From Agrobacterium tumefaciens (GTDB taxonomy: Bacteria; Pseudomonadota; Alphaproteobacteria; Rhizobiales; Rhizobiaceae): DNA of 64,000 bases. The notes under the pieces were generated by a model that was not told the DNA's origin, made no database searches, and saw only the letters and a program-made list of their open reading frames with translations. Each line of letters opens with the position of its first letter. The stretch's first letter is position 1. The stretch lies in contig NZ_CP039904.1 in the NCBI RefSeq assembly GCF_005221385.1, positions 2,019,501 to 2,083,500 on the forward strand, read 5' to 3'. Shown one piece after another: positions 1 to 9,290 of the stretch. The position numbers and the translations under genes were made by a program.

Positions 1-83
1 TGCGGGGGCGTGGAACCGGCGCTGGTTTCGGTCCCCGTCAGCATGGCAATGGCAGCGGCAACGGGTATCGTCATGTTTTTCAT
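1..83 (-). CDS. Putative exported protein, 5' end only (partial)
   Basis: The minus strand shows an ATG at 83-81 preceded by a strong AGGAGG ribosome binding site that overlaps the stop of the SDR gene. It opens a frame beginning MKNMTIPVAAAIAMLTGTET, with a lysine then a small hydrophobic stretch that resembles a Sec signal peptide. Only 27 codons are visible before the window ends, so the family cannot be told. The spacing (the SDR stop codon is 13 bases before the ATG) suggests it is co-transcribed downstream of the SDR gene. Confidence 0.6.
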   Translation of the reverse strand, partial: MKNMTIPVAAAIAMLTGTETSAGSTPP

Positions 84-95
84 CTGTTTTCCTCC

Positions 96-818
96 TCAGG
101 CGGCAGCCGTTGGGCGAACAACGATCTCGTTCAGATCGACGTCATCAGGCTGTTGGATAGCGAAACGCACCGCGCGGCCGATGGCATCGGGCTTTAGCGC
201 AATGGCGCGGTAGGTTTTCATGGCCTCGACTGCTGCCGGATCGGTGATCGTTTCCGCCAGTTCGCTTTCCACCACACCGGGATGAATGCAGGTGACGCGC
301 AGATCCGGCCGTTCCTGCCGCAACCCGTCCGAAATTGCCCGAACGGCGAATTTCGTGGCGCAGTAGACGGCGGCGGTCGGCACCACCGACAGCGCCCCGA
401 TGGAGGCGATATTGATGATGTGGCCGGAACCGCGCGACGTCATCTCCGGCAGCACGGCCGCTATGCCGTGCAGCACGCCCTTGATGTTGACTTCGACCAT
501 GCGGTCCCATTCGTCGACCTTCATCGAGGCCATCAGGGAAAGCGGCATAACGCCGGCATTGTTGATCATGACATCGACTCGGCCGAAGGTTTCGCGCGCC
601 TTCTCCGCGAAATCTGCCACGTCGGCACGGTTGGTGACATCCAGTCGGCTGACCGCCACCTGGCTGTTACCCGCTTCCCGGATCTCCTTTGCGAGTTCCT
701 CCAGCCGCTCCGTGCGGCGGGCGCCGAGCATGAGTTTTGCGCCAGCCTTGCCGAGTTCACGGGCGATACCCGCGCCAATGCCGCTGGAGGCTCCCGTGAT
801 GAGAACAACCTTGTCCAT
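96..818 (-). CDS. Short-chain dehydrogenase/reductase (SDR), classical type
   Basis: A 240-residue classical SDR, expected to be a soluble NAD(P)-dependent oxidoreductase of unknown substrate. The sequence shows the TGASSGIG cofactor-binding motif at the N-terminus, the NNAG motif in the middle and the YCATK (YxxxK) active-site pair. The open frame extends 32 codons further upstream, but the ATG at 818 has an AAGGACGG ribosome binding site and puts the Rossmann strand at the expected place. It is divergent from a LysR regulator whose GTG start is at 936, the usual arrangement when the LysR controls the oxidoreductase. A second exported protein follows on the same strand. Confidence 0.85.
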   Translation of the reverse strand: MDKVVLITGASSGIGAGIARELGKAGAKLMLGARRTERLEELAKEIREAGNSQVAVSRLDVTNRADVADFAEKARETFGRVDVMINNAGVMPLSLMASMKVDEWDRMVEVNIKGVLHGIAAVLPEMTSRGSGHIINIASIGALSVVPTAAVYCATKFAVRAISDGLRQERPDLRVTCIHPGVVESELAETITDPAAVEAMKTYRAIALKPDAIGRAVRFAIQQPDDVDLNEIVVRPTAAA

Positions 819-935
819 CGTTCCGTCCTTCCTTTTTAAAACCACCGCTCGATTGCGGTTGCATGAAAGATAGACAGGCAGCATTGTTGAGATAAGATGC
901 CTATTAATTTCCATAGTGGTAAGGATAGCTAAACA

Positions 936-1844
936 GTGACGCCCGATCTGAACGCTCTCTCCGTCTTTGGGCTGGTGGCGGAACTGAAGAGTTTCAGCGC
1001 TGCCGCGGACCGAATGGGCGTGTCACGTTCCGCCGTCAGCCAGACAATTAGACGGCTGGAGGAAATGCTCGGCCTGGCGCTGGTGCTGCGCACCACCCGC
1101 AGCGTCAGTCTCACCGAGGCGGGTGAGGGGCTTTATGCCAATATCGCTCCCGCCATAGCCGAAATGTCGGCGGCGGTGGAACAGGCGGGCGAATTGCGCG
1201 AAAGTCCGAATGGGCTGTTGCGGCTCGCCGTTTCTTCCATTGCCGAAGACTTCCTGTCCGGGCCGCTTCTTGCCGGCTTCACGGCTGCCTATCCGGATGT
1301 CCACCTAGATGTCATGGTGACCGATGAGGAGTTCGATATTGTTGCCGAAGGTTATGACGCAGCCGTGCGGCTGGGCGAGGTGATCGATGAGGACATGATC
1401 ATCGTGCCTATATCCGGGGATGTGCGGCAGCTCGCGGTCTGTTCGCCTGATTATCTCAAAGGCAGAGCCAAGCCCACTCACCCGAAGGAACTGGCACATC
1501 ACCGGTGCATTGGCTGGCGGCCGGCTCCGCGCAGCGCACCCTATCGCTGGGAGTTTGCGCAGGCCGGGCGGGAATTCAGCGTCGCGGTCGCGCCGGAGAT
1601 CACCACCAACGACATGGCACTGATGATCCGGATGGCGGTGGCGGGAGCGGGGATCACCTTCGGTATCGAAGATACCTTCCGCAGCTGGATCGATCGCGGT
1701 GAGCTGGTGCCGCTGCTTGAAGATTACTCACCTTATTTTCCCGGATTCTACCTCTATTATCCGAGCAGGCGTAATCTGGCGCCCAAACTCCGGGCGCTGA
1801 TCGATCACGTGAAGACATCAAGGCAACGCACGCGGTCGCTTTAG
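936..1844 (+). CDS. LysR-family transcriptional regulator
   Basis: 302 residues, the normal LysR length. The N-terminal winged helix-turn-helix (about residues 5-65) contains the typical FSAAADRMGVSRSAVSQTIRRLE region. The rest is a periplasmic-binding-protein-like effector domain (about 90-295). The start is a GTG at 936. It is divergent from the SDR gene and probably controls it from the 118-bp intergenic region (819-935). The inducer cannot be told. The C-terminal segment with LVPLLEDYSP and YPSRRNLAPKLRALIDH is typical of the AaeR/DmlR-like LysR branch. Confidence 0.88.
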   Translation: MTPDLNALSVFGLVAELKSFSAAADRMGVSRSAVSQTIRRLEEMLGLALVLRTTRSVSLTEAGEGLYANIAPAIAEMSAAVEQAGELRESPNGLLRLAVSSIAEDFLSGPLLAGFTAAYPDVHLDVMVTDEEFDIVAEGYDAAVRLGEVIDEDMIIVPISGDVRQLAVCSPDYLKGRAKPTHPKELAHHRCIGWRPAPRSAPYRWEFAQAGREFSVAVAPEITTNDMALMIRMAVAGAGITFGIEDTFRSWIDRGELVPLLEDYSPYFPGFYLYYPSRRNLAPKLRALIDHVKTSRQRTRSL

Positions 1845-1877
1845 ACGATCATGGCGCGCCTTGGCTTCGATGTCGCT

Positions 1878-2657
1878 TTACCGCAAAACCGATGACAGAA
1901 ATTCGCGGGTTCGCTCTTCTTTCGGCCCGCCGAAAATTTCCTCCGGTGCTCCCTGTTCGCAGATGCGGCCCTTGTCGAAAAAGCAGACGCGGTCTGACAC
2001 TTCGCGGGCAAAGCGCATCTCGTGGGTAACAAGCAGCATCGTCAGATCGTGTTCATGGGCCAGATCACGAATGACGGAAAGCACTTCGCCCACCAGCTGC
2101 GGGTCGAGCGCCGAGGTCGGCTCATCAAAAAGCAGCACACGCGGACGCATGGCAAGCGAGCGGGCAATGGCGACGCGCTGCTGCTGCCCACCGGAAAGCT
2201 GCACCGGATAATGATCCTTCTTGTCGGTCAGCCCAACCATCTTCAGCAATTCGATTGCCCGCGCTTCCGCTTCTGCGCGGGCAATGCCCAGCACCCGCAC
2301 CGGCGCTTCCACGATGTTGCGAAGCACCGTCATATGCGGAAAGAGGTTGAAGCTCTGAAACACCATGCCGACGTGATTGCGGATCTGGCGAAGGTGCTTC
2401 TCCGAAGCCTGAAAGGGGCCTTTGCCGCCTTGTTCATGGTAGGAGATATCGGCAAGGGTAAGCTTGCCCTCCTGGAACGGTTCCAGCGTCATGAGAATGC
2501 GCAGAACCGTTGATTTGCCGGAGCCGGAAGGGCCGATAAGCGTAACTTTTTCGCCCTTTGCCACGCTGAAATTGAACTGGTCGAGAACCGTCAGAATGCC
2601 GAAACGCTTCGTGACATCGGAAAATTCGATCAGCGGCTGATTGGTGGTGTTGGTCAT
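1878..2657 (-). CDS. ehuA: Ectoine/hydroxyectoine ABC transporter, ATP-binding protein EhuA
   Basis: A 259-residue ATPase of the polar-amino-acid importer type. Walker A (GPSGSGKST), signature (LSGGQQQR), Walker B ([13 protein letters not shown]) and the H-loop (VTHEM) are all present. It energises import through the two permeases directly upstream. Its ATG overlaps the stop of ehuD by four bases, so it is translationally coupled. The name rests on context: it is the last gene of a run containing ehuB, ehuC, ehuD and the ectoine-degradation genes eutB-eutE. Taken alone it could be any glutamine- or histidine-type ATPase. Confidence 0.85.
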   Translation of the reverse strand: MTNTTNQPLIEFSDVTKRFGILTVLDQFNFSVAKGEKVTLIGPSGSGKSTVLRILMTLEPFQEGKLTLADISYHEQGGKGPFQASEKHLRQIRNHVGMVFQSFNLFPHMTVLRNIVEAPVRVLGIARAEAEARAIELLKMVGLTDKKDHYPVQLSGGQQQRVAIARSLAMRPRVLLFDEPTSALDPQLVGEVLSVIRDLAHEHDLTMLLVTHEMRFAREVSDRVCFFDKGRICEQGAPEEIFGGPKEERTREFLSSVLR

Positions 2658-3346
2658 CGCAAGGGTATTCCTGCTTTTGGAAGTGCCCTTTGCAGGCGGC
2701 TGAGGCCTGCCGAGCAGATTATTGTCAGAAGGAGGAAGATCAGGCCCACAAGCGTCAGCGGGACCAGATATTCGAAGGTGCGCTCGCCGATCATGTTGGC
2801 AAGCCCCATCATCTCCAGAACCGTGACGACGGAAAGCACCGGCGTTTCCTTGATCATGGCGACAAGGTAGTTGCCCATGGCCGGCACGATGCGCGGGATG
2901 GCCTGAGGGATGATGATATCTCGATAGGTCTGCATGCGTGTGAGATTAAGTGCAGTCGCCGCTTCCCATTGGCCATGTTGCACGGCCTCGATGCCGCCGC
3001 GATATACCTCGGAGGTGTAGGCCGCATATTGCAGGCCGAGCGCCAGCGCGCCGGTCAGGAAGGCGGGTAGCACGATGCCGAAATCCGGAAGCACGTAATA
3101 AAGGAAGAACAGCTGCACCAGAAGCGGCGTATCGCGAAGGAATTCGACAACCAGCGCAGTCGGCCAGGAGATCATCTTGACCCGGCTGCGACGCAGCAGT
3201 GCAAAAACAAGCCCCAGAACCAGCGCGATGGCGAAGCCGGCGGCTGCCGCCTTCAGCGTCACCGTCAGGCCGATCAGGATGATCGGCAGGATTGACGTTG
3301 TGTAGGTGAGCCAGGTGGTGGTGTCCCATTCGTAGCCATACATCAT
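2654..3346 (-). CDS. ehuD: Ectoine/hydroxyectoine ABC transporter permease EhuD
   Basis: A 230-residue inner-membrane permease of the HisMQ/GlnP type with about five membrane segments. The cytoplasmic EAA loop is visible as [25 protein letters not shown]. It pairs with EhuC to form the channel. The start at 3346 has an AAGGATAT site just upstream, and the stop overlaps the start of ehuA (ATGA). The gene order ehuB-ehuC-ehuD-ehuA differs slightly from the Sinorhizobium locus, but the set is complete. Confidence 0.85.
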   Translation of the reverse strand: MMYGYEWDTTTWLTYTTSILPIILIGLTVTLKAAAAGFAIALVLGLVFALLRRSRVKMISWPTALVVEFLRDTPLLVQLFFLYYVLPDFGIVLPAFLTGALALGLQYAAYTSEVYRGGIEAVQHGQWEAATALNLTRMQTYRDIIIPQAIPRIVPAMGNYLVAMIKETPVLSVVTVLEMMGLANMIGERTFEYLVPLTLVGLIFLLLTIICSAGLSRLQRALPKAGIPLR

Positions 3347-3358
3347 GAGAAGATATCC

Positions 3359-4024
3359 TTACGAATGGCGGGTGCGCGGAAAGACGTTGCCGCGCCTGAC
3401 GAAATGTTCGATCACCCGGATGATGACCATCAGGATCAGGGACATCGCGAAATAGCAGAGCAGCGTGATCGAATAGATGCTGGTGCTGTCCAGCGTCAGG
3501 TTGCGGATCGACTGCGCCGCAAAGGTGAGGTCGGCAATCGAGATCAGCGACACGAGCGAGGAAAGTTTCAGCGTTTCTATCGCCAGATTGCCGAATGCCG
3601 GCATCATCTCGACGATTGCCTGTGGCAGCGAGATGCGAAACAGCGTCTGCATCCGCGTAAAATTCAGCGCCCGGGCCGCTTCCAGCTGCTGCACGGAAAC
3701 GGAGGATAGCGCACCGCGCACGATCTCTGCGCCATAACCGCCGGCATGGGCGGCAAGCACCAGAATACCTGTGGTGATCGGATCAAAGCTCAGCCCCACC
3801 AGCGGCAGCGCGTAATAGAACCAGAAGAGCTGAACCAGCAGCGAGGTGCCACGAAACACCTCCGTATAACAAAGCGCGACCGTGGACAGGATGGGGCCGC
3901 CCTCGACACGCAAAATCCCGAAGAAAAAGGCAAGCGATGTCCCGACAACGAGCGCTGCGAGCGTGATCGTCATGGTGACGACGGCGCCTTGCCACATCAT
4001 CGGCAGGTAGGCGGTCATATCCAT
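3359..4024 (-). CDS. ehuC: Ectoine/hydroxyectoine ABC transporter permease EhuC
   Basis: An inner-membrane permease of about 221 residues, paralogous to EhuD, with the EAA loop EAARALNFTRMQTLFRISLP. The frame can be extended to a TTG at 4039, but I chose the ATG at 4024 because GGGAA lies eight bases upstream and the protein then starts MDMTAYLPMMWQ, as such permeases do. It lies 12 bp upstream of ehuD and about 60 bp downstream of ehuB. Together with EhuD it forms the translocation path for ectoines delivered by EhuB. Confidence 0.84.
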   Translation of the reverse strand: MDMTAYLPMMWQGAVVTMTITLAALVVGTSLAFFFGILRVEGGPILSTVALCYTEVFRGTSLLVQLFWFYYALPLVGLSFDPITTGILVLAAHAGGYGAEIVRGALSSVSVQQLEAARALNFTRMQTLFRISLPQAIVEMMPAFGNLAIETLKLSSLVSLISIADLTFAAQSIRNLTLDSTSIYSITLLCYFAMSLILMVIIRVIEHFVRRGNVFPRTRHS

Positions 4025-4084
4025 CTGGAGTTTTCCCAAGTTCCTGACGAGCGGCGCCCGGCGAAGACCGAGCGCCGATGAGCT

Positions 4085-4936
4085 TTATTTTCCGGCGCAG
4101 AGATCGGCGACCTTCTTTTCGGCAGCGGCCGCGATACTCTGTTCGGAGAGACCGTATTTGGACAGGATTTTCTTGTAGTCATCCGTCTTGCGGAACTCGA
4201 CCAGAGCGGCGTCAAATGCGTCGCGCAACTCCTTGTCCTCGGGGCGGAAGGCGAAGCCGCCATAGTTGCGGACCGGCGCATCCTTCACGATCGGATCCAC
4301 GAACGGCTTGACCTGCTCGACATTGGCCTGGTTCTTGGCGAGTTCGGAGACGGTCAGCTCCGTGGCCGCATAGGCATCCGCGCGGCTCTGCACGGTGGGG
4401 ATCGCATCCGCATTGGCCGGAATGAAGACGATCTGCTCTTCCTTGACGCCGACTGCCCGCAGGAAGTCGACATTGTTGGCGCCTGAGACGACGGCCACCT
4501 TCAAGGATGGATCCTTGGCGATATCGGCATAGGTCGTCAGCTTCTTCGGATTGCCCTTCTTCACCAGCAGGCCCTCGCCGTAGGAAGAATTCGGCTCGGT
4601 GAAGGAGACCTGCTTGCAGCGTTCGGGCGAGATGTTCTGTTCTGCCGCCGCGAAGTCGAAGCGACGGGCCTTGAGGCCGGGGATCAGCGTGCCGAACGGC
4701 GTCACTGTCCAGTTGACCTCTTCGATACCCATGGATTTCAGAACCGCATTTGCCACATCAGGCCCGATCCCGGCAGATGTGCCGTCGGGCTGCATGTAGG
4801 AATAAGGGACTTCGTTTGCCGTGGCGGCCCGGATATATCCCTGGCTCTTGACCTCCTCGAGGGTCAAGGCGCTGGCCGAGGTCACGCCGATGGCAAGGGC
4901 AAGGGCGGAAAGCCCGGCGAGTTTGGTGATGTGCAT
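4085..4936 (-). CDS. ehuB: Ectoine/hydroxyectoine-binding periplasmic protein EhuB
   Basis: A 283-residue periplasmic solute-binding protein (SBP_bac_3 family). A clean Sec signal peptide ends at about residue 24 (VTSASA-LTLEE). The mature part has the family signature region PFGTLIPGLKARRFDFAAA with the usual second-lobe GDE-like motif replaced, as in ectoine binders. A good AGAGGAG ribosome binding site precedes the ATG at 4936. Its place between eutE and the two permeases supports the role of capturing ectoine and 5-hydroxyectoine as solutes or nutrients. Ligand identity is inferred from context. Confidence 0.87.
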   Translation of the reverse strand: MHITKLAGLSALALAIGVTSASALTLEEVKSQGYIRAATANEVPYSYMQPDGTSAGIGPDVANAVLKSMGIEEVNWTVTPFGTLIPGLKARRFDFAAAEQNISPERCKQVSFTEPNSSYGEGLLVKKGNPKKLTTYADIAKDPSLKVAVVSGANNVDFLRAVGVKEEQIVFIPANADAIPTVQSRADAYAATELTVSELAKNQANVEQVKPFVDPIVKDAPVRNYGGFAFRPEDKELRDAFDAALVEFRKTDDYKKILSKYGLSEQSIAAAAEKKVADLCAGK

Positions 4937-4997
4937 GGTATTACTCCTCTGGTTGGGTTGCGTGGTCCGTTTTCGGATCTCACGTGGGTTCGTTTGA

Positions 4998-6011
4998 CTA
5001 TGTGTTCTCCGTTACCGTGGCGATGACGGAAAGGCAGTCGCCGGCCTTGATCAAGCCGGGAACGTGGCGCGCCGCAAGCACGCCATGCATGGATGCGCGG
5101 TAATCGACCGGCGCGAGGCCGGTTTTTCCGACCGGATAGACCCGGGCGATGGTTTCACCTGCCGTGACCGCGTCTCCCAGATCGCGGACAAAGGCGACGA
5201 GCCCGTCATCTTCGGCAAAAGTGAAGCAATCGCTGGAGGGCATGTCCAGCCAGCGGCTTGGGGCGGAATCCGGCGAGCCGGCCAGTATGCCGGCATGGCG
5301 CAGCAGGTTGAGGCTGCCCCTTCGGGCTATATCGATCGATCTTGCGCTCGCCGTGCCGGCCCCGCCGAGTTCGGTTGTCACAAAAACCTTGCCGAGTTCC
5401 TCGACAGTCGTGTCGAGCATGCCGACGGCGTCGATTTCCAGCATCTTCATCGAATAGGGCGCCGCAAAGGCCGCCACCGCCTCAAAACAACGGGCCTCCT
5501 GTGCCTTGTCGGGCAATTCGTGAGCGGCGGCATAGGGCAGGAAGTCGAGCGTCCTGCCGCCGGAATGGAAATCGAGAACAATATCCGCCAGCGGTATCAG
5601 ATGGCGGGTCACGTAATCGGCGATCTTTTCCGTCACCGTTCCATCAGGCCGGCCGGGAAAGCTGCGGTTCAGGTTTCCCCGATCGATTGGCGAAGTACGT
5701 GTGCCCGCGCGAAAGGCCGGATAGTTGAGTGCCGGCACGATGATGATGCGCCCGCTTACCTCAACCGGATCAAGCGTATGGGCAAGCTCGAAAAGTGCCG
5801 CCGGCCCTTCATACTCGTCGCCATGATTGGCGCCGGTCAGAAGCGCTGTCGGCCCTTCGCCATTGGCGATGATGCAGATCGGGATCATCACCGAACCCCA
5901 GGCACTGTCATCGCGGCTGTAGGGTAGCCGCAAATGACCGTGCTGCACGCCTTTCGCGTCGAAATCGACGGAGGGCGTGATCGGCGAGGGGCGAGGAGCG
6001 TTGCTCAACAT
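4998..6011 (-). CDS. eutE: N-alpha-acetyl-L-2,4-diaminobutyrate deacetylase EutE (DoeB)
   Basis: A 337-residue zinc hydrolase of the succinylglutamate desuccinylase/aspartoacylase family. Visible metal and active-site elements are GANHGDEYEGP (HxxE) at about residue 60-70 and LDFHSGG further on, supplying the second histidine. In ectoine degradation this enzyme removes the acetyl group from N-alpha-acetyl-L-2,4-diaminobutyrate made by EutD, giving diaminobutyrate and acetate. It starts only four bases after the eutD stop, so the two successive enzymes are made together. The name is supported by sequence family plus the conserved eutD-eutE pairing. Confidence 0.9.
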   Translation of the reverse strand: MLSNAPRPSPITPSVDFDAKGVQHGHLRLPYSRDDSAWGSVMIPICIIANGEGPTALLTGANHGDEYEGPAALFELAHTLDPVEVSGRIIIVPALNYPAFRAGTRTSPIDRGNLNRSFPGRPDGTVTEKIADYVTRHLIPLADIVLDFHSGGRTLDFLPYAAAHELPDKAQEARCFEAVAAFAAPYSMKMLEIDAVGMLDTTVEELGKVFVTTELGGAGTASARSIDIARRGSLNLLRHAGILAGSPDSAPSRWLDMPSSDCFTFAEDDGLVAFVRDLGDAVTAGETIARVYPVGKTGLAPVDYRASMHGVLAARHVPGLIKAGDCLSVIATVTENT

Positions 6012-6015
6012 CGTC

Positions 6016-7194
6016 TCAGCCCTTCACGAAGAGTTGCCGCGGCACGTTCGACAGGCACTCGACGCCCGTTTCGGTGATCGCGATGCTTTCGGTGATTTCG
6101 AGCCCCATGTCCTCAAGCCACAGACCGGTCATGAAATGGAACGTCATGCCGGGTTTCAGCTCCGTGCGGTCGCCGGGCCGCAGGCTCATGGTGCGCTCGC
6201 CCCAGTCAGGCGGATAGGACAGGCCGATCGGATAGCCGGTACGGTTGTCCTTGATGATCCCGTATTTTTTCAGCACCGCGAAAAAGGCATTGGCGATGTC
6301 TTCGCAGGTGTTGCCCGGCTTCGCCGCCGAAAGTCCGGCTTCCATGCCTTCGAGCGTTGCTTTTTCCGCGTCGAGAAACGCCTGTGTCGGCTTGCCGAGA
6401 AAAACGGTGCGCGACAGCGGGCAGTGGTAACGCCTGTAGGCGCCGGCGATCTCAAAGAATGTCCCTTCTCCCAGACGCATCGGCTTGTCGTCCCATGTCA
6501 GATGTGGCGCCGAAGCGTCGGCTCCCGACGGCAGCAGCGGAACAATGGCGGGATAATCACCGCCGAATTCGGCGGTGCCGCGAATACCGGCATCGTAAAT
6601 CTCGGCAACGAGATCACATTTGCGCATGCCGGGCTCAACGACATCGACGATGCGCTTGTGCATCAGCTCGACGATCTTGCCGGCTTTGCGCATATAGTCG
6701 AGTTCGGTCGGGCTCTTGACGGCCCGCTGCCAGTTCACGAGACCGGCGGCGTCCTTGAAGCGGGCGTTTGGCAGATTTTTCTGCAGCGACGCAAAGGCGG
6801 CGGCGGAGAAATAGTAGTTATCCATCTCGACGCCGACGGTGAGGCCGGACCAGCCCCGCTCTCCGATGATCTGCGATAGCAGATCCATCGGGTGCCGCTC
6901 GGTCGATTGAACGTAATGATCGGGGTAGCCGATAATATTGTCATGGGCGAGGTAGGCTGTGCGCTTTGCGCCATTGGCGTCCTGCTTGCGGCCATACCAG
7001 ATCGGCTCGCCATCCGGCGGCACCAGCACGCATTGATGTACATAGAAAGACCAGCCGTCATAACCGGTCAACCAATGCATGTTGGACGGGTCGGTGACAA
7101 CAAGAAGATCGATGCCGGCCTTTTCCATGGCTCTGCGGGTTTTGGACAGGCGCGCGGCATATTCCTCGCGCGTAAAGTTCAGCGTTATGCTCAC
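6016..7194 (-). CDS. eutD: Ectoine hydrolase EutD (DoeA), M24 peptidase-like
   Basis: 392 residues with the two-part layout of creatinase/Xaa-Pro aminopeptidase-like proteins: an N-terminal creatinase domain (about 1-160, containing TDPSNMHWLTGYDGWSFY) and a pita-bread M24 domain (about 165-390, with EIAGAYRRYHCPLSR and MGLEITESIAI). EutD/DoeA opens the ectoine ring to N-alpha-acetyl-L-2,4-diaminobutyrate, which is also the inducer sensed by EnuR. Its ATG overlaps the eutC stop by four bases. A plain aminopeptidase is unlikely given the flanking eutC and eutE. Confidence 0.9.
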   Translation of the reverse strand: MSITLNFTREEYAARLSKTRRAMEKAGIDLLVVTDPSNMHWLTGYDGWSFYVHQCVLVPPDGEPIWYGRKQDANGAKRTAYLAHDNIIGYPDHYVQSTERHPMDLLSQIIGERGWSGLTVGVEMDNYYFSAAAFASLQKNLPNARFKDAAGLVNWQRAVKSPTELDYMRKAGKIVELMHKRIVDVVEPGMRKCDLVAEIYDAGIRGTAEFGGDYPAIVPLLPSGADASAPHLTWDDKPMRLGEGTFFEIAGAYRRYHCPLSRTVFLGKPTQAFLDAEKATLEGMEAGLSAAKPGNTCEDIANAFFAVLKKYGIIKDNRTGYPIGLSYPPDWGERTMSLRPGDRTELKPGMTFHFMTGLWLEDMGLEITESIAITETGVECLSNVPRQLFVKG

Positions 7195-8204
7195 GCTGCA
7201 TCTCCCATTTTCACGCTGTTTTCGATGATTTGGCCGCTCTTCGCGTCTCTTGCTCTGATGACGGCGAGATTGGCGATGGCGGTGTCCTGCACGCCAGTGC
7301 CGGTCAGGTCGGCAAAGGTTATTTGGTCCCGGCTCACCCGGCCCTGCGCCTTGCCGGCGATGATGGCCCCAAGTTCGGCGAATTGCTGATCTGGCATGAC
7401 ACGCCCTGCGGTAATCGCATGGTGTAATTCGCCGAGAATACGGGTCTGGGTGAGACGGTCCGCGACATAGGTCGCCCGGACAAATACGCCGGGGTCAATC
7501 TCGTTCTTGTGTTCGGCGTCCGATCCCATCGCGGTCAGGTGTTGGCCCGACTCCAACCAGTCGGCAAGGAGGATCGGTTGTTCTGATGGCGTTGTGGTGA
7601 CGATGATCTCCGCGCCTCGTATTGCGTCACGCGGGTCGGGTAAGGCGGTGGCCTCGATGCCGTGTTCGCGCGCGAAATCGTCGGCGAGTTTCTGCGCCCT
7701 GTCGTGGTTTCTTGCCCATATCCGGGCCGATTTTATCGGGCGAACCAGCATCAGGGCCTCCAGTTGCAACCGTGCCTGCATGCCTGCGCCGAAAATCGTG
7801 GCGATGGAGGCATCCTCGCGCGACAGGTGGCGTGCGGCGACGGCGCCGGCTGCGGCGGTGCGAATATCGGTGAGATAACCATTGTCGAGAAGCACCGCCT
7901 GCACCAAACCCGTTTTTGCGCTGAAGAGGATCATCAGGCCGTTGAGGCTCGGCAGGCCAAGCTTCGGATTATCGAAGAAACCGGGGCTGACCTTGATGGC
8001 GAAACCTTCAAAGCCGGGCACATAAGCTGTCTTTACATCCACTTCGCCGCGGAACTCTGGAATGTCGAGACGCAGGATCGGCGGCATGGCGACGGCTTCG
8101 GTGGCAAGCGCTGCAAAGGCCCGCTCGACACAATCGATGGAAGACAGGTCGAGCTTGATGATGGCGCGAAGGTCGTTTTCGGTCAGGATAGTGATGCGGT
8201 TCAT
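7191..8204 (-). CDS. eutC: Ornithine cyclodeaminase/mu-crystallin family protein EutC
   Basis: A 337-residue NAD(P)-binding protein of the ornithine cyclodeaminase/mu-crystallin family. The N-terminal substrate domain contains RLDIPEFRGEVDVKTAYVPG, and the Rossmann part has IFGAGMQARLQLEAL and the ADRLTQTRILGELHHAI region. In ectoine loci this protein (EutC) is thought to act with EutA and EutB on the hydroxyl group of 5-hydroxyectoine. It overlaps both eutB and eutD by four bases. No eutA is found in the window, which leaves its substrate path open. Confidence 0.88.
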   Translation of the reverse strand: MNRITILTENDLRAIIKLDLSSIDCVERAFAALATEAVAMPPILRLDIPEFRGEVDVKTAYVPGFEGFAIKVSPGFFDNPKLGLPSLNGLMILFSAKTGLVQAVLLDNGYLTDIRTAAAGAVAARHLSREDASIATIFGAGMQARLQLEALMLVRPIKSARIWARNHDRAQKLADDFAREHGIEATALPDPRDAIRGAEIIVTTTPSEQPILLADWLESGQHLTAMGSDAEHKNEIDPGVFVRATYVADRLTQTRILGELHHAITAGRVMPDQQFAELGAIIAGKAQGRVSRDQITFADLTGTGVQDTAIANLAVIRARDAKSGQIIENSVKMGDAA

Positions 8205-9220
8205 GCGACAGCTCCGTCGACGATTGTCTTGTGAATGGCCGGGTCGATATTGCCGCCGGAGACGATCAGGGCGGTGGGGCCGGCGATTTTGATCTTGCCC
8301 GACAGGATTGCGGCAAAACCAACTGCGCCGGCCCCTTCCACGATCAAACCTTCTTCACGTGCCGCATGGCGAATGCCGGCAGCAATCTCGGCCTCGGAAA
8401 CCAGCACGATCTCGTCAAGCAGCGAGTGGCAGAGTGCAAAAGTCACGCGGTTTTCAAGCCGGATGCCACCACCCAGCGAATCCGCCAGTGTTTCCTCTTC
8501 TCGCACGGAGACAGGCTTGCCAGCCGAGACCGATGCATGCATCGCCGCGCCGCGCTCCATGGAAATGCCGATGATACGGGCCTGCGGCTTCAGAGCCTTC
8601 ACGGCCACGGCGATGCCGCCCGCCAGGCCGCCACCCGAGAGAGGGATGAGGATGGTTTGCAGATCAGGCATGTCTTCGACAATTTCGATGCCGATCGTGC
8701 CCTGACCAGCCACGACATTCACATCATCAAAGGGCGGGATCGACGTCAGGCCGTGGCTGCCTGTCAGGCGTTCAACTTCCTCCTGCGCGTCGTCCTGCGA
8801 TCTGCCGACGATGCGAATGTCGGCACCGAGGGCGCGGATGGCTTCGACCTTGTTTGCCGGGACGAGCGAGGACATGCAGACCGTGGCGGGAATGCCGAGT
8901 TTGCGCGCGGCATAGGCGACAGCGCGGCCATGATTGCCCGTCGAGGCGGTGACGAGGCCACGCCCGCGTGACTCGTCGTCAAGTGAGAGGATCGCATTCA
9001 TCGCGCCGCGCAGTTTAAAGGCGCCAATCGGCTGAAGGGTTTCCAGTTTGAGATGGACCGGCGCGCCGTGGCGTTGTGACAGGAAATCGGAGCGAACCAG
9101 CGGCGTCCGCTCTACGTGGCCGAGGATACGCGCGGCAGCCTGCTCGACATCCGCCACCGAGACCGGCAGCAGGAATTTTTCAGCGGATATGGAAAGGTTT
9201 TCGCTCTTCATGATTGTCAT
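8201..9220 (-). CDS. eutB: Threonine dehydratase-like PLP enzyme EutB
   Basis: A 339-residue fold-type II PLP enzyme similar to threonine/serine dehydratases. The PLP lysine lies in the motif PIGAFKLRGAMN, and the glycine-rich phosphate loop is PLSGGGLAGG. In ectoine-degradation clusters EutB is proposed to take part in removing the hydroxyl of 5-hydroxyectoine. It is the first gene after enuR and begins the eutB-C-D-E-ehuB-C-D-A run. Two in-frame ATGs (9220 and 9211) are possible; neither has a good ribosome binding site, so the start is uncertain by three codons. Confidence 0.87.
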   Translation of the reverse strand: MTIMKSENLSISAEKFLLPVSVADVEQAAARILGHVERTPLVRSDFLSQRHGAPVHLKLETLQPIGAFKLRGAMNAILSLDDESRGRGLVTASTGNHGRAVAYAARKLGIPATVCMSSLVPANKVEAIRALGADIRIVGRSQDDAQEEVERLTGSHGLTSIPPFDDVNVVAGQGTIGIEIVEDMPDLQTILIPLSGGGLAGGIAVAVKALKPQARIIGISMERGAAMHASVSAGKPVSVREEETLADSLGGGIRLENRVTFALCHSLLDEIVLVSEAEIAAGIRHAAREEGLIVEGAGAVGFAAILSGKIKIAGPTALIVSGGNIDPAIHKTIVDGAVA

Positions 9221-9239
9221 GTTGGGAGCGAAGTAAAAT

Positions 9240-9290
9240 CATGTCAATTATTATATTGTAATGATTCAATGATTTTCGAGCAAGGCTGTT
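9240..9290. promoter_or_regulatory. AT-rich promoter/operator region between enuR and eutB
   Basis: This 70-bp gap is markedly AT-rich compared with its surroundings and contains overlapping inverted repeats. One is an imperfect 19-base palindrome at 9247-9265 (ATTATTATATTGTAATGAT); another is ATTG-N8-CAAT at 9255-9270. It sits directly before the catabolic/uptake genes, where EnuR is known to bind in related bacteria. Binding here is inference. Confidence 0.5.
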